A stretch of 64,000 nt of DNA from Leclercia adecarboxylata. GTDB lineage: Bacteria > Pseudomonadota > Gammaproteobacteria > Enterobacterales > Enterobacteriaceae. Shown here one piece after another: positions 1 through 8,560 of this stretch. The stretch spans positions 28,070-92,069 of the forward strand of contig DERO01000036.1 in assembly GCA_002360945.1 (NCBI GenBank), written 5' to 3'. Numbering within the stretch: the first letter of the stretch is position 1; each line of letters begins with the position of its first letter. The notes below the pieces were generated by a model. The model searched no databases. It was not told the origin of the DNA and worked only from the letters and a program-made list of their open reading frames with translations. Position numbers and translations under genes: made by a program.

Positions 1-162
<162 letters not shown>

Positions 163-244
163 TCACCACATCAACCAGGCGAAATGCCTGAACTGTTGAA
201 TACATTTAAATTGAAACAGAGAGAAACGGGAGGGAGAAGTGAAG

Positions 245-320
245 TGGTGCTGATACCCAGAGTCGAACTGGGGACCTCACCCTTACCAAGGGTGCGCTCT
301 ACCAACTGAGCCATATCAGC
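245..320 (-). tRNA. thrT: tRNA-Thr (anticodon GGU)
   Basis: A 76-nt cloverleaf with encoded CCA end. The anticodon loop carries GGT and the T-arm has the standard GTTCGA core. It is the last tRNA before tuf in the four-tRNA operon and matches E. coli thrT almost base for base. Confidence 0.97.
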
Positions 321-326
321 ACGTAT

Positions 327-401
<75 letters not shown>

Positions 402-518
402 ATCCTGAAACTCGGCTACCCAGTTCTTTCTGTAACAAAAAAAGAGATTTCTCTCTTTTTAAGTTCGAGCTGGCTAATTTTTTCAACCAGCTCCGGCGGC
501 GCTAACGCTGCCAGAAAG

Positions 519-603
<85 letters not shown>

Positions 604-611
604 GGACTTGA

Positions 612-687
<76 letters not shown>

Positions 688-1024
688 ATCAAGTAGCGCG
701 CATTTTAGGGAGACCCGCAGGTTCATGCAACTAAAAATTTGCATAAATCGTTCTTTCGCTCACATTTTGTGCGAGAAGAGCGAATAACGCTGTAATTCCA
801 GGCAAATGCGGGCAAATATTCATCATTTATCGTCCTGAAAAGGGGTCAAACCCGGTCTGTGACGATTCCCGCTTAACGCAACACAGAGCCATATTTTTTC
901 TTATTATTCGGCCCATCTGGTGTTAACCTCCTGCGCATTGTCCAAAATTAACTATTATGTGATGTGCCCTACCCCGCACGGCTAACCTCTCCTGTGGGAT
1001 AAGACGCCTCACTCAAGCATGCTT
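688..1024. other. Intergenic region between the tRNA operon and coaA
   Basis: The thrU promoter occupies the left end (702-745). The rest (about 746-1024) must carry the coaA promoter, but no convincing -35/-10 pair stands out. A TATTAT hexamer near 953-958 is a possible -10 box without a good -35. No ORF or RNA gene was recognised. Confidence 0.5.
702..730 (-). promoter_or_regulatory. Promoter of the thrU-tyrU-glyT-thrT-tuf operon
   Basis: On the minus strand there is a -35 box TTGCAT (725-730), a 17-bp spacer and a -10 box TAAAAT (702-707), followed by a GCGCGC discriminator typical of stringently controlled stable-RNA promoters. An A/T-rich stretch upstream of the -35 (731-745) could act as an UP element. 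Seen directly; strength and stringent control are inferred. Confidence 0.8.
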
Positions 1025-1975
1025 ATGAGCAAAAAAGAGCAAACGTTAATGACGCCTTATCTCCAGTTTAGCCGCAGCCAGTGGGCTGCTCTGCGTGACT
1101 CCGTCCCCATGACCTTAACGGAAGGCGAAATCGCACGGTTAAAAGGGATAAACGAAGACCTGTCGCTTGAAGAAGTGGCTGAAATTTATTTGCCTCTATC
1201 GCGTTTGCTGAATTTCTATATCAGTTCCAACCTCCGCCGACAGGCCGTACTGGAGCAGTTCCTCGGTACTAACGGGCAGCGCATTCCTTATATCATCAGT
1301 ATTGCCGGCAGCGTTGCCGTGGGTAAAAGCACCACCGCGCGTGTTCTGCAGGCGCTGCTGAGCCGCTGGCCGGAACACCGCAGCGTGGAGCTGATCACCA
1401 CCGATGGCTTCCTGCACCCTAACGAGGTGTTAAAGGAACGCGGGCTAATGAAGAAGAAGGGCTTCCCGCTCTCTTATGATATGCACCGCCTGGTGAAATT
1501 CGTGTCGGATCTTAAATCCGGCGTGCCAAACGTGACGGCACCGGTCTATTCGCACCTGATTTACGACCGCATCCCTGACGGGGATAAAACGGTAGTGCAG
1601 CCGGACATCCTGATTCTGGAAGGGTTAAACGTTCTGCAGAGCGGAATGGACTACCCCCACGATCCGCATCATGTCTTTGTCTCGGACTTTGTCGATTTCT
1701 CTATCTATGTCGATGCGCCGGAAGATCTACTGCAGAACTGGTATATCAACCGCTTCCTCAAGTTCCGCGAAGGGGCGTTCACCGATCCTGACTCCTACTT
1801 CCATAACTACGCCCAGCTCTCGAAAGACGAGGCCGTTAATGTGGCGACGTCACTGTGGAATGAGATCAACTACGTGAACCTGAAAGAGAACATTCTGCCA
1901 ACGCGTGAGCGCGCCAGCCTAATCCTCACCAAGAGTGAGAAACACGCTGTCGACCAGATTCGTTTACGGAAATAG
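1025..1975 (+). CDS. coaA: Pantothenate kinase (type I)
   Basis: CoaA phosphorylates pantothenate with ATP, the first and feedback-controlled step of coenzyme A synthesis, in the cytoplasm. The 316-residue product matches the E. coli length and sequence closely. The P-loop GSVAVGKST lies at residues 95-103 with the catalytic Lys at 101. An upstream in-frame ATG (1019) would add two residues; I chose 1025 because it gives the family N-terminus and length. The gene is divergent from the thrU operon as in E. coli, but its downstream neighbour is dppF rather than birA. A bidirectional terminator follows immediately. Confidence 0.97.
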   Translation: MSKKEQTLMTPYLQFSRSQWAALRDSVPMTLTEGEIARLKGINEDLSLEEVAEIYLPLSRLLNFYISSNLRRQAVLEQFLGTNGQRIPYIISIAGSVAVGKSTTARVLQALLSRWPEHRSVELITTDGFLHPNEVLKERGLMKKKGFPLSYDMHRLVKFVSDLKSGVPNVTAPVYSHLIYDRIPDGDKTVVQPDILILEGLNVLQSGMDYPHDPHHVFVSDFVDFSIYVDAPEDLLQNWYINRFLKFREGAFTDPDSYFHNYAQLSKDEAVNVATSLWNEINYVNLKENILPTRERASLILTKSEKHAVDQIRLRK

Positions 1976-1992
1976 CCTTTCACCGCTCCAAT

Positions 1993-2022
1993 AAAAAAAC
2001 CGGCTTATCGCCGGTTTTTTTT
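1993..2022. terminator. Bidirectional terminator between coaA and dppF
   Basis: CCGGC / GCCGG stem with a 5-nt loop (2000-2014), flanked by an A7 tract on the left and a T8 tract on the right. It can end both the rightward coaA and the leftward dpp transcripts. Confidence 0.9.
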
Positions 2023-2027
2023 ATGAC

Positions 2028-3041
2028 TTACGCCAGAGGCTTCTCGCCGTTTTCATCCTGATCGATGGCGAAGCAGGCCACCAGTTGACCGCCGTAGTCT
2101 TTTAACTGCGGTTGCAGCTGGGTGCAAGGCCCAAAACGACGGCGGCAGCGGGCGTTGAAGGCACAGCCCGGCGGCGGATTGAGCGGGCTTGGCAGCTCGC
2201 CGGTCAGCTTAATGCGTTCCCGGCGATCGTCCGGGTTCAGGCGCGGTGTCGCAGAGAGCAGCGCCTGGGTATAAGGATGGCGAGGGTTATTAAAGATCTG
2301 ATCTTTCGTCCCCTTCTCCACGCAGCGGCCCAGATACATCACCATCACTTCATCCGCGATGTGCTCCACCACCGACAGGTCGTGAGAGATAAAGACATAC
2401 GACAGGCCTAAATCCTGCTGCAGATCCATCATCAGATTCAGCACCTGCGCACGGACGGAAACGTCGAGTGCAGAGACCGGTTCATCGGCGATCACCACAT
2501 CCGGGTCGAGCATCAGACCACGGGCGATAGCGATACGCTGACGCTGACCGCCGGAGAACATATGCGGATAGCGATCGTAGTGCTCGGTCTTGAGCCCCAC
2601 TTTCGCCATCATCGCCAGCGCCTTCTCGCGACGCTGCTCTTTGCTCAACGTGGAGTTGATCTGCAGCGGCTCCTCCAGAATCTGCCCCACTTTCTTACGC
2701 GGGTTCAGGGAACCATACGGGTTCTGGAACACAATCTGGATTTTCTGGCGACGCAGCTTCTGCGCGTCGGGATCGTGCTTCAGCAGATCCTGCCCCTGAT
2801 AGTACAACTCGCCCCCGGTCGGGGTTTCAATCATGGTCAGCAGACGGCCAAGAGTGGATTTCCCGCAGCCGGACTCCCCAACCACCGCCAGCGTTTTGCC
2901 GCGCTCCAGGGTAAAGGAGACGCCATCCAGCGCTTTCACCAGGCGTTCCGGGGCAAACAGCCCCTTCTTCACCGGGTAGTGTTTTTTCAGATCGATAGCC
3001 TGCAACAGTGGCCGTTGCATGGTGGCCTCTTGCGAACTCAT
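2028..3041 (-). CDS. dppF: Dipeptide ABC transporter, ATPase subunit DppF
   Basis: One of two ATPases that drive dipeptide, and in E. coli also haem and ALA, import through DppBC. The 337 residues carry Walker [10 protein letters not shown] near residue 55, signature [14 protein letters not shown] and Walker B VIADEP. The C-terminal region has the oligopeptide-transporter extension with clustered cysteines ([10 protein letters not shown]...CTQ). The start codon overlaps the dppD stop by 4 nt (ATGA), implying coupled translation. It is the last gene of the dppABCDF operon. Confidence 0.97.
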   Translation of the reverse strand: MSSQEATMQRPLLQAIDLKKHYPVKKGLFAPERLVKALDGVSFTLERGKTLAVVGESGCGKSTLGRLLTMIETPTGGELYYQGQDLLKHDPDAQKLRRQKIQIVFQNPYGSLNPRKKVGQILEEPLQINSTLSKEQRREKALAMMAKVGLKTEHYDRYPHMFSGGQRQRIAIARGLMLDPDVVIADEPVSALDVSVRAQVLNLMMDLQQDLGLSYVFISHDLSVVEHIADEVMVMYLGRCVEKGTKDQIFNNPRHPYTQALLSATPRLNPDDRRERIKLTGELPSPLNPPPGCAFNARCRRRFGPCTQLQPQLKDYGGQLVACFAIDQDENGEKPLA

Positions 3042-4021
3042 AGTGTAGGCCTCCCGGCGTCATCGAGTGGGTAGTGGCATTTAGACTGACGGCCGTCGCT
3101 GAGCGTATAAAGCTCCGGCTCATCAACGCGGCATTTGTCCGTAGCATACGGGCAGCGCGGGTTCAGCAGACAGCCGGTCGGGCGGTCGTATTTACCTGGT
3201 ACCACGCCCGGCAGCGACGCCAGACGCGCCTTGTCCTGGGCGAACTCCGGCAGCGCGCGCAGTAACGCCTGGGTATAAGGGTGACGCGGTGCGCGGAAGA
3301 TATCGTGCGAGCTGCCGGTTTCCACGACCTGTCCGGCGTACATCACGATGATTTTATGCGCCGCTTCGGCCACTAACGCCAGGTCATGGGTGATCAGGAT
3401 CAGCGCCATGTTCTCTTTCTGCTGCAACTCCAGCAGCAGCTCGATGATCTGTGCCTGAATGGTCACATCCAGCGCGGTCGTCGGTTCGTCGGCAATCAGC
3501 AGCTTCGGACGACAGGCAATGGCCATGGCGATCATCACGCGCTGGCTCATCCCACCGGACAGCTGGTGCGGATAAACATCCAGACGTGAGGCCGGGTCAG
3601 GGATGCCCACCTGGTTCAGCAGGTCAATCGCCCGCTGACGACGGGTATTCTTATTCCCACCCTGATGCACCTTAATCGCTTCCATAATCTGGAAACCGAC
3701 GGTATAGCACGGGTTAAGGCTGGTCATCGGATCCTGGAAGATCATCGCCACTTCGGCGCCGACCAGATTGCGACGCTCTTTTTCAGAGATACGCTTCAGA
3801 TCCTGACCGTTGAACGCCAGGCTTTCCGCCATTACGCGGCCAGGAAAATCAATCAGCCCCATGATCGCCAGCGAGCTGACCGATTTACCGGAGCCTGACT
3901 CACCCACGATGCCGACCACTTCACCCTGATTTACGCTATAGCTGACCCGATCTACGGCGCGAAACTCGGAGCCCACGTCACCGAAGTGCACCGATAATTT
4001 ATCTACATTTAATAACGCCAT
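3038..4021 (-). CDS. dppD: Dipeptide ABC transporter, ATPase subunit DppD
   Basis: Second ATPase of the dipeptide importer, forming a heterodimer with DppF. The 327-residue protein has Walker A GESGSGKS near residue 40, signature [16 protein letters not shown], Walker B LLIADEP and the oligopeptide-transporter C-terminal extension ([17 protein letters not shown]). It lies 10 nt downstream of dppC and overlaps dppF by 4 nt. Length and sequence match the E. coli protein. Confidence 0.97.
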   Translation of the reverse strand: MALLNVDKLSVHFGDVGSEFRAVDRVSYSVNQGEVVGIVGESGSGKSVSSLAIMGLIDFPGRVMAESLAFNGQDLKRISEKERRNLVGAEVAMIFQDPMTSLNPCYTVGFQIMEAIKVHQGGNKNTRRQRAIDLLNQVGIPDPASRLDVYPHQLSGGMSQRVMIAMAIACRPKLLIADEPTTALDVTIQAQIIELLLELQQKENMALILITHDLALVAEAAHKIIVMYAGQVVETGSSHDIFRAPRHPYTQALLRALPEFAQDKARLASLPGVVPGKYDRPTGCLLNPRCPYATDKCRVDEPELYTLSDGRQSKCHYPLDDAGRPTL

Positions 4022-4031
4022 CTCGTGCCTC

Positions 4032-4934
4032 TTACTGCTTCAGTTTGGGATCAAGTGCATCACGCAGACCATCACCCATCAGGTTAAATGCCAGCACCGT
4101 CAGGAGGATTGCCAGACCCGGGAAGGTCACAACCCACCAGGCGCTTTGCGCGAACTGCAACACGTCGGAGAGCATGGTGCCCCACTCCGGTGTTGGCGGC
4201 TGCGCACCCATGCCAAGGAAGCCAAGAGCGGCCATATCGAGAATGGCGTTAGAGAAACCGAGCGACGCCTGAACAATCAGCGGCGCAAGGCAGTTCGGGA
4301 GAATGTTAACGAACATCTGGCGCATCGCGCCCGCACCCGCCACGCGCGACGCAGTAACGTAATCACGATTCACTTCCACCAGCACCGCCGCACGGGTTAA
4401 TCGCACGTAGTGAGGAAGCGCCACGAACGTCAGGGCCAGGGCGGCGTTGCCGATCGACGGACCGAAGATCGCCACCAGTACCAGCGCCAGCAGCAGGCTT
4501 GGCAGGGCCAGCATGATGTCGACAATACGCATGATGGTGTTATCCACCAGACCGCCGAAGTAACCCGCGATCAGGCCGAGAACGACCCCGAGCACCAGCG
4601 AGAGCACCACCACCAGACAGCCCACCAGCAGAGAGAGACGCGCACCATACATCAGACGCGACAGCACATCGCGGCCTACGTCGTCGGTACCTAACAGGTG
4701 AGCGAATGTTCCGCCCTCCTGCCAGGCTGGCGGTGCCAGCAGCATGTCGCGGAACTGGTCCGCCGGGTTATACGGCGCCAGCACGTTGGCAAATACGGCG
4801 ATGAGGATCATGATGGTGACATACACCAGACCGACAACCGCACCTTTGTTGCGTTTGAAGTAGTGCCAGAACTCCTGCAGCGGCGTCATTGGCACCGGTG
4901 CAGCGACAACTTTGTTTTCAGAAACGTGTGACAT
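4032..4934 (-). CDS. dppC: Dipeptide ABC transporter, permease DppC
   Basis: Inner-membrane permease of the dipeptide importer, partner of DppB. The 300 residues start with a cytoplasmic tail, then a first membrane helix (about 35-55), and a type-1 binding-protein-dependent permease domain of five further helices. The EAA loop lies around residues 200-220 ([20 protein letters not shown]). It sits 9 nt after dppB in the operon. Confidence 0.96.
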   Translation of the reverse strand: MSHVSENKVVAAPVPMTPLQEFWHYFKRNKGAVVGLVYVTIMILIAVFANVLAPYNPADQFRDMLLAPPAWQEGGTFAHLLGTDDVGRDVLSRLMYGARLSLLVGCLVVVLSLVLGVVLGLIAGYFGGLVDNTIMRIVDIMLALPSLLLALVLVAIFGPSIGNAALALTFVALPHYVRLTRAAVLVEVNRDYVTASRVAGAGAMRQMFVNILPNCLAPLIVQASLGFSNAILDMAALGFLGMGAQPPTPEWGTMLSDVLQFAQSAWWVVTFPGLAILLTVLAFNLMGDGLRDALDPKLKQ

Positions 4935-4943
4935 GATGGCCCC

Positions 4944-5963
4944 TTACTTCTTATGACGAATACGCGGGTTCACCACGCCGTACAGCAAATCGACCAGCAG
5001 GTTGACGAGGATAATCATCGTCGCCACCAGCAGTACACCGCCCTGTACCACCGGATAGTCACGGCGTTGCAGTGCGTCAATCAGCCAGCGCCCCAGGCCC
5101 GGCCAGGAGAAGATGGTTTCGGTCAAAATCGCCCCTGCCAGCAACGTCCCTACCTGCAGACCGATAACCGTGACGACCGGCAGCATGGCATTACGCAGGG
5201 CATGAACGATGATCACCCGCATGCGGGTCAGACCTTTGGCGCGGGCGGTACGGATGTAATCTTCACCCAGCACTTCTAGCATCGACGAGCGGGTCATACG
5301 CACGATAACCGCCAGCGGGATCGTACCGAGCACCATGGCCGGCAGGATCATATGCGCCAGCGCATCGATAAAGTTGCCCTCTTCGCCCCAGATAGCCGTA
5401 TCGATCAGCATAAAGCCAGTCAGCGGGTTGGAATCATCGAGGAAGACCATATCGCTGACGCGTCCGGACACCGGCGTAAGGTTCCACTGCACCGACACCA
5501 GCATGATCAGCATCATGCCCCACCAGAAGATAGGCATGGAGTAGCCGGTCAGCGCCAGGCCAACGGCGGTATGGTCAAAGATAGAGCCGCGTTTTACCGC
5601 AGCCAGCACGCCCACCGGGATACCCACGGCGACGGCAAAAATCATGGCGCAGACACCGAGTTCCAGCGTTGCTTTAAATCGTGGTACGAACTCTTCCCAC
5701 ACCGGCAGACGGCTTTTCAGCGAAATACCTAAATCACCATGCATCACCCCCCAGATATAGTGGAGATACTGCTGCCACATCGGCTTATCCAGCCCCAGTT
5801 CGGCTAACAGCTGCGCATGACGTTCAGGAGAAATTCCACGCTCGCCCGCCATAATCATGACCGGGTCACCGGGGATCATATGGACGAAGGCAAAGGTGAG
5901 AAGGGTGATACCGATAAACGTGGGGATAACAAGTCCCAGACGTCGGAGGATGAACTGCAACAT
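4944..5963 (-). CDS. dppB: Dipeptide ABC transporter, permease DppB
   Basis: Inner-membrane permease of the dipeptide importer. The start at 5963 gives MLQFILRRLGLVIPTFIGI and 339 residues, the E. coli length; the reading frame stays open 32 codons upstream, but that stretch has no homology to the family. It has the first membrane helix, the large periplasmic loop usual in DppB/OppB, and the permease EAA loop DYIRTARAKGLTRMRV. A 177-nt gap to dppA contains a REP element. Confidence 0.96.
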   Translation of the reverse strand: MLQFILRRLGLVIPTFIGITLLTFAFVHMIPGDPVMIMAGERGISPERHAQLLAELGLDKPMWQQYLHYIWGVMHGDLGISLKSRLPVWEEFVPRFKATLELGVCAMIFAVAVGIPVGVLAAVKRGSIFDHTAVGLALTGYSMPIFWWGMMLIMLVSVQWNLTPVSGRVSDMVFLDDSNPLTGFMLIDTAIWGEEGNFIDALAHMILPAMVLGTIPLAVIVRMTRSSMLEVLGEDYIRTARAKGLTRMRVIIVHALRNAMLPVVTVIGLQVGTLLAGAILTETIFSWPGLGRWLIDALQRRDYPVVQGGVLLVATMIILVNLLVDLLYGVVNPRIRHKK

Positions 5964-6062
5964 AACCCGGATTCTCTCTAATGACGTACGCCTGGAGGCG
6001 CGACGTCTGTATTGCTCACAAATCTTATTCCCTCCCCTTTCAGAGAGGGAATAAAGCACTGC

Positions 6063-6130
6063 TGCCGGGTGGCGCTACGCTTACCCGGCCTACATACCGT
6101 AGGCCAGTGCAAGCGCAGCGCCGCCTGGCA
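6063..6130. repeat. REP/BIME element between dppA and dppB
   Basis: Two inverted REP units: one with GCCGGGTGGCGCTACGC leading to TTACCCGGCC, the other AGGCCAGTGCAAGCGCAGCGCC. Such elements stabilise the upstream mRNA 3' end, consistent with higher expression of the periplasmic binding protein DppA than of the membrane subunits. The same family recurs five more times in this window. Confidence 0.85.
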
Positions 6131-6140
6131 TTGCTTTTAA

Positions 6141-7748
6141 TTATTCAACAGACACGTTTTCGAAGTGGTGTTTGCCCAGTGGATCAACCACATAGCCTTT
6201 AACTTCTTTACGTACTGGTTCGTACACGGTTGAGTGAGCCACGATCAGCGCTGGCGCCTGGTCATGCATCACAACCTGAGCCTGCTTGTACAGTTCGATA
6301 CGCTTGTTGTGATCTTCTGCAGCACGCGCTGGCTGAATCAGATCTTCAAACGGCTTGTAGCACCAGCGAGAGTAGTTAGAACCGTCTTTCGCCGCGGCGC
6401 AGCTGAACAGGGTCGCGAAGAAGTTATCCGGATCCCCATTGTCGCCGGTCCAGCCCATCATGACCGCCTGGTGCTCACCGGCTTTAGCACGCTTCAGGTA
6501 CTCGCCCCACTCGTAGGTCACGATCTTGGCCTGAACGCCGATTTTCGCCCAGTCAGCCTGAACCATCTCGGCCATACGGCGCGCGTTCGGGTTGTAAGGA
6601 CGCTGTACTGGCATCGCCCACAGCTCAACGGTAAAGCCTTTATCCTGGCCGGCTTCTTTCAGCAGCGCTTTCGCTTTCTCAGGATCGTAGCTGTAGTCTT
6701 TCACATCGTCGTTGTAGCCCCACATGGTTGGTGGGATCAGGTTCTTCGCGGCAACGCCAGCGCCCTGATAAACGGCCTTGATGATCGCTTCTTTGTTCAC
6801 CGCGTAGGTCAGCGCCTGACGCACTTTCACGTCATCAAACGGTTTCTTCTCGGTGTTGAAAGAGAGATAGCCAACGTTCAGACCCGCCTGCTCCAGCAGG
6901 TTGATGTTTTTGTCCTGCTTCATGCGCGCGATGTCAGCCGGGTTCGGGTACGGCATCACCTGGCACTCGTTCTTCTGCAGCTTGGCGTAACGCACGGAGG
7001 CGTCAGGCGTGATGGAGAAGACCAGACGGTCGATCTGCGGCTTGGTGCCCCAAAAACCTTCGAACGCTTTGTAGAGAATACGGGAGTCTTTCTGATACTG
7101 CTGCAGCTGGAATGGACCGGTACCGATTGGGTTCAGGTCAACTTTCTCCGGCGTGCCGGCTTTCAGCATGTTGTCAGCATATTCTTTTGACAGAATAGAG
7201 GCGAAGTCCATGGCCAGGTCAGCCAGGAACGGTGCTTCAGGACGAGTCAGCACGAACTGAACGGTGTTGTCGTCCACTTTTTTGATTTCGCTGATCAGGT
7301 CCTGCAGGCCCATCCCTTCGAAGTACTCATAGCTGCCGCCAGAGACTTTATGGTACGGGTTCTGGGCATTCTTCTGACGATCGAAGGAGAACACCACGTC
7401 GTCTGCATTCAGATCGCGCGTTGGTTTGAACTCTTTGCTGTCCTGCCACTTCACGCCAGGGCGCAGGTGGAAGGTATAGGTTTTACCGTCTTCGCTGACT
7501 TCCCACTTCTCAGCCAGACCTGGAATAACTTCCGTAGTGCCGGTTTTGAATTCAACCAGACGGTTATAGATTGGTACAGAGCTGGCATCGTACGTCGTAC
7601 CAGAGGTAAAGAGCTGTGGGTTAAAGCCTTCCGGCGAGCCTTCAGAACAGTAGACCAGGGTTTTTGCCTGTACGCCTGCTGCGACGGTCATGGCCACCAG
7701 GCTCAGACCAAGCTTCAGCATCCCTGACTTCTTCAAGGAAATACTCAT
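6141..7748 (-). CDS. dppA: Periplasmic dipeptide-binding protein DppA
   Basis: Binds dipeptides in the periplasm, delivers them to DppBCDF and in E. coli also serves dipeptide chemotaxis. The 535 residues equal the E. coli length. The N-terminus is a signal peptide ending in VQA at residue 28, followed by an SBP_bac_5 domain (TLVYCSEGSPEGFNPQ...). First gene of the operon. The leader carries a C/A-rich stretch typical of GcvB sRNA targets. Confidence 0.97.
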   Translation of the reverse strand: MSISLKKSGMLKLGLSLVAMTVAAGVQAKTLVYCSEGSPEGFNPQLFTSGTTYDASSVPIYNRLVEFKTGTTEVIPGLAEKWEVSEDGKTYTFHLRPGVKWQDSKEFKPTRDLNADDVVFSFDRQKNAQNPYHKVSGGSYEYFEGMGLQDLISEIKKVDDNTVQFVLTRPEAPFLADLAMDFASILSKEYADNMLKAGTPEKVDLNPIGTGPFQLQQYQKDSRILYKAFEGFWGTKPQIDRLVFSITPDASVRYAKLQKNECQVMPYPNPADIARMKQDKNINLLEQAGLNVGYLSFNTEKKPFDDVKVRQALTYAVNKEAIIKAVYQGAGVAAKNLIPPTMWGYNDDVKDYSYDPEKAKALLKEAGQDKGFTVELWAMPVQRPYNPNARRMAEMVQADWAKIGVQAKIVTYEWGEYLKRAKAGEHQAVMMGWTGDNGDPDNFFATLFSCAAAKDGSNYSRWCYKPFEDLIQPARAAEDHNKRIELYKQAQVVMHDQAPALIVAHSTVYEPVRKEVKGYVVDPLGKHHFENVSVE

Positions 7749-7764
7749 TGTTATTCTGCTCCAA

Positions 7765-7784
7765 TGTGATGTTTTTGTTGTGTT
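7765..7784 (-). promoter_or_regulatory. C/A-rich GcvB-type sRNA target in the dppA leader
   Basis: On the mRNA strand the 20 nt starting 36 nt before the dppA ATG read AACACAACAAAAACATCACA. GcvB is known to pair through its G/U-rich R1 region with such C/A-rich stretches in the dppA and oppA leaders. The motif is seen; pairing is inferred from E. coli and Salmonella, and gcvB itself is not in the window. Confidence 0.6.
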
Positions 7785-7903
7785 ACTCCGCCTGACCTTT
7801 AATTTATTTTTTACCCGGTCCGGTCGGTGTTGCCCTGAGGCGTTATAAGGGATGGAGATTCCTTTCAGAAGAGCGACTGAGTTGCAGCGCAGATCCTCCC
7901 TGA

Positions 7904-7932
7904 ATTGCCCCTCGTGCCCTACAATCTGTCAA
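7904..7932 (-). promoter_or_regulatory. Probable dppA promoter
   Basis: A perfect -35 TTGACA (7927-7932), a 17-bp spacer and a weak -10 GGCAAT (7904-7909) on the minus strand. This gives a leader of about 150 nt, close to the long leader known for E. coli dppA. Confidence 0.6.
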
Positions 7933-8357
7933 CAGAATGTGAAAACGTCAATACAGGTGACGGGGATTTACGCTAAGTGTGAGAATTGGCAAACAAAGAT
8001 TAAAAAAACTACCGAGGCGTATTTTCAGCAGGGAAATTTATGCTACCCGCCATGATGCAGCACAACTCTCTGTTCATTCTGCTACAACCAGTGATTAACA
8101 TTTATTCAACCGGGGTAAATTTTCTTACGGAATGGCGATTATCTGCGCACTAAATGCCATGAACGTTAAAACGCACAGCGGAAAATGCTGAGGTTATCCA
8201 TAAGCAACGCGAAAAAAGATCATTCCATATATAAAAAAATACAATGGAATATGTCACAAAAACGTTAACAGGCAGGGCTAAACAGAGGTAAGGCGTATTT
8301 TGGCGAGTTAAGAGGAGTAAGTCTTGCGGTGTATTAATTTCTGCAGGTGATAAATGC

Positions 8358-8387
8358 AAAAAACCCCGCTCTAAGAGCGGGGTTTTT
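8358..8387. terminator. Terminator of the tRNA-Pro transcript
   Basis: ACCCCGCTC / GAGCGGGG(T) stem with short AA-rich loop, flanked by A and T runs, directly after the tRNA 3' end in the leftward direction. Confidence 0.85.
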
Positions 8388-8392
8388 GAATG

Positions 8393-8469
8393 TGGTCGGC
8401 GAGAGAGGATTCGAACCTCCGACCCACTGGTCCCAAACCAGTTGCGCTACCAAGCTGCGCTACTCGCCG
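8393..8469 (-). tRNA. tRNA-Pro (anticodon UGG)
   Basis: A 77-nt cloverleaf with encoded CCA. The anticodon arm is ACTGG / TTTGGGA / CCAGT, so the anticodon is TGG. In E. coli K-12 the tRNA between dppA and eptB is proK with anticodon CGG, whereas this sequence looks like proM (TGG). The symbol is left empty because position and anticodon point to different names. It is a monocistronic unit with its own promoter and terminator. Confidence 0.95.
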
Positions 8470-8481
8470 AATGCGGAGCGC

Positions 8482-8510
8482 ATCTTACTGCTACGCTCTG
8501 CCTCCGTCAA
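8482..8510 (-). promoter_or_regulatory. Promoter of the tRNA-Pro gene
   Basis: Minus-strand -35 TTGACG (8505-8510), 17-bp spacer, -10 TAAGAT (8482-8487), then a GC-rich discriminator GCGCTCC typical of stable-RNA promoters. The tRNA starts about 12 nt after the -10 box. Confidence 0.8.
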
Positions 8511-8560
8511 TCCCTTATTTTGCAAAAGCCTTTCGATCGGTTATAAACTCGCCAGGCCTG

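Larger units (their letters stand above)
7749..8392. other. Long intergenic region between dppA and tRNA-Pro
   Basis: About 640 nt. It holds the dppA leader and promoter (7749-7935) and the tRNA terminator (8358-8387). The A/T-rich middle (about 7935-8355) has open frames on both strands, but none has a Shine-Dalgarno site, a recognisable domain or a protein-like composition. I see nothing convincing there. Confidence 0.6.

Noticed and set aside
7852-8055. 67-codon open frame on the plus strand upstream of dppA
   Set aside because: It lies across the dppA promoter and leader in the antisense direction and has no SD site or family resemblance.
8150-8359. 69-codon open frame on the minus strand between dppA and tRNA-Pro
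   Set aside because: No Shine-Dalgarno site, no recognisable domain, A/T-rich intergenic composition, and its start side runs into the tRNA terminator.
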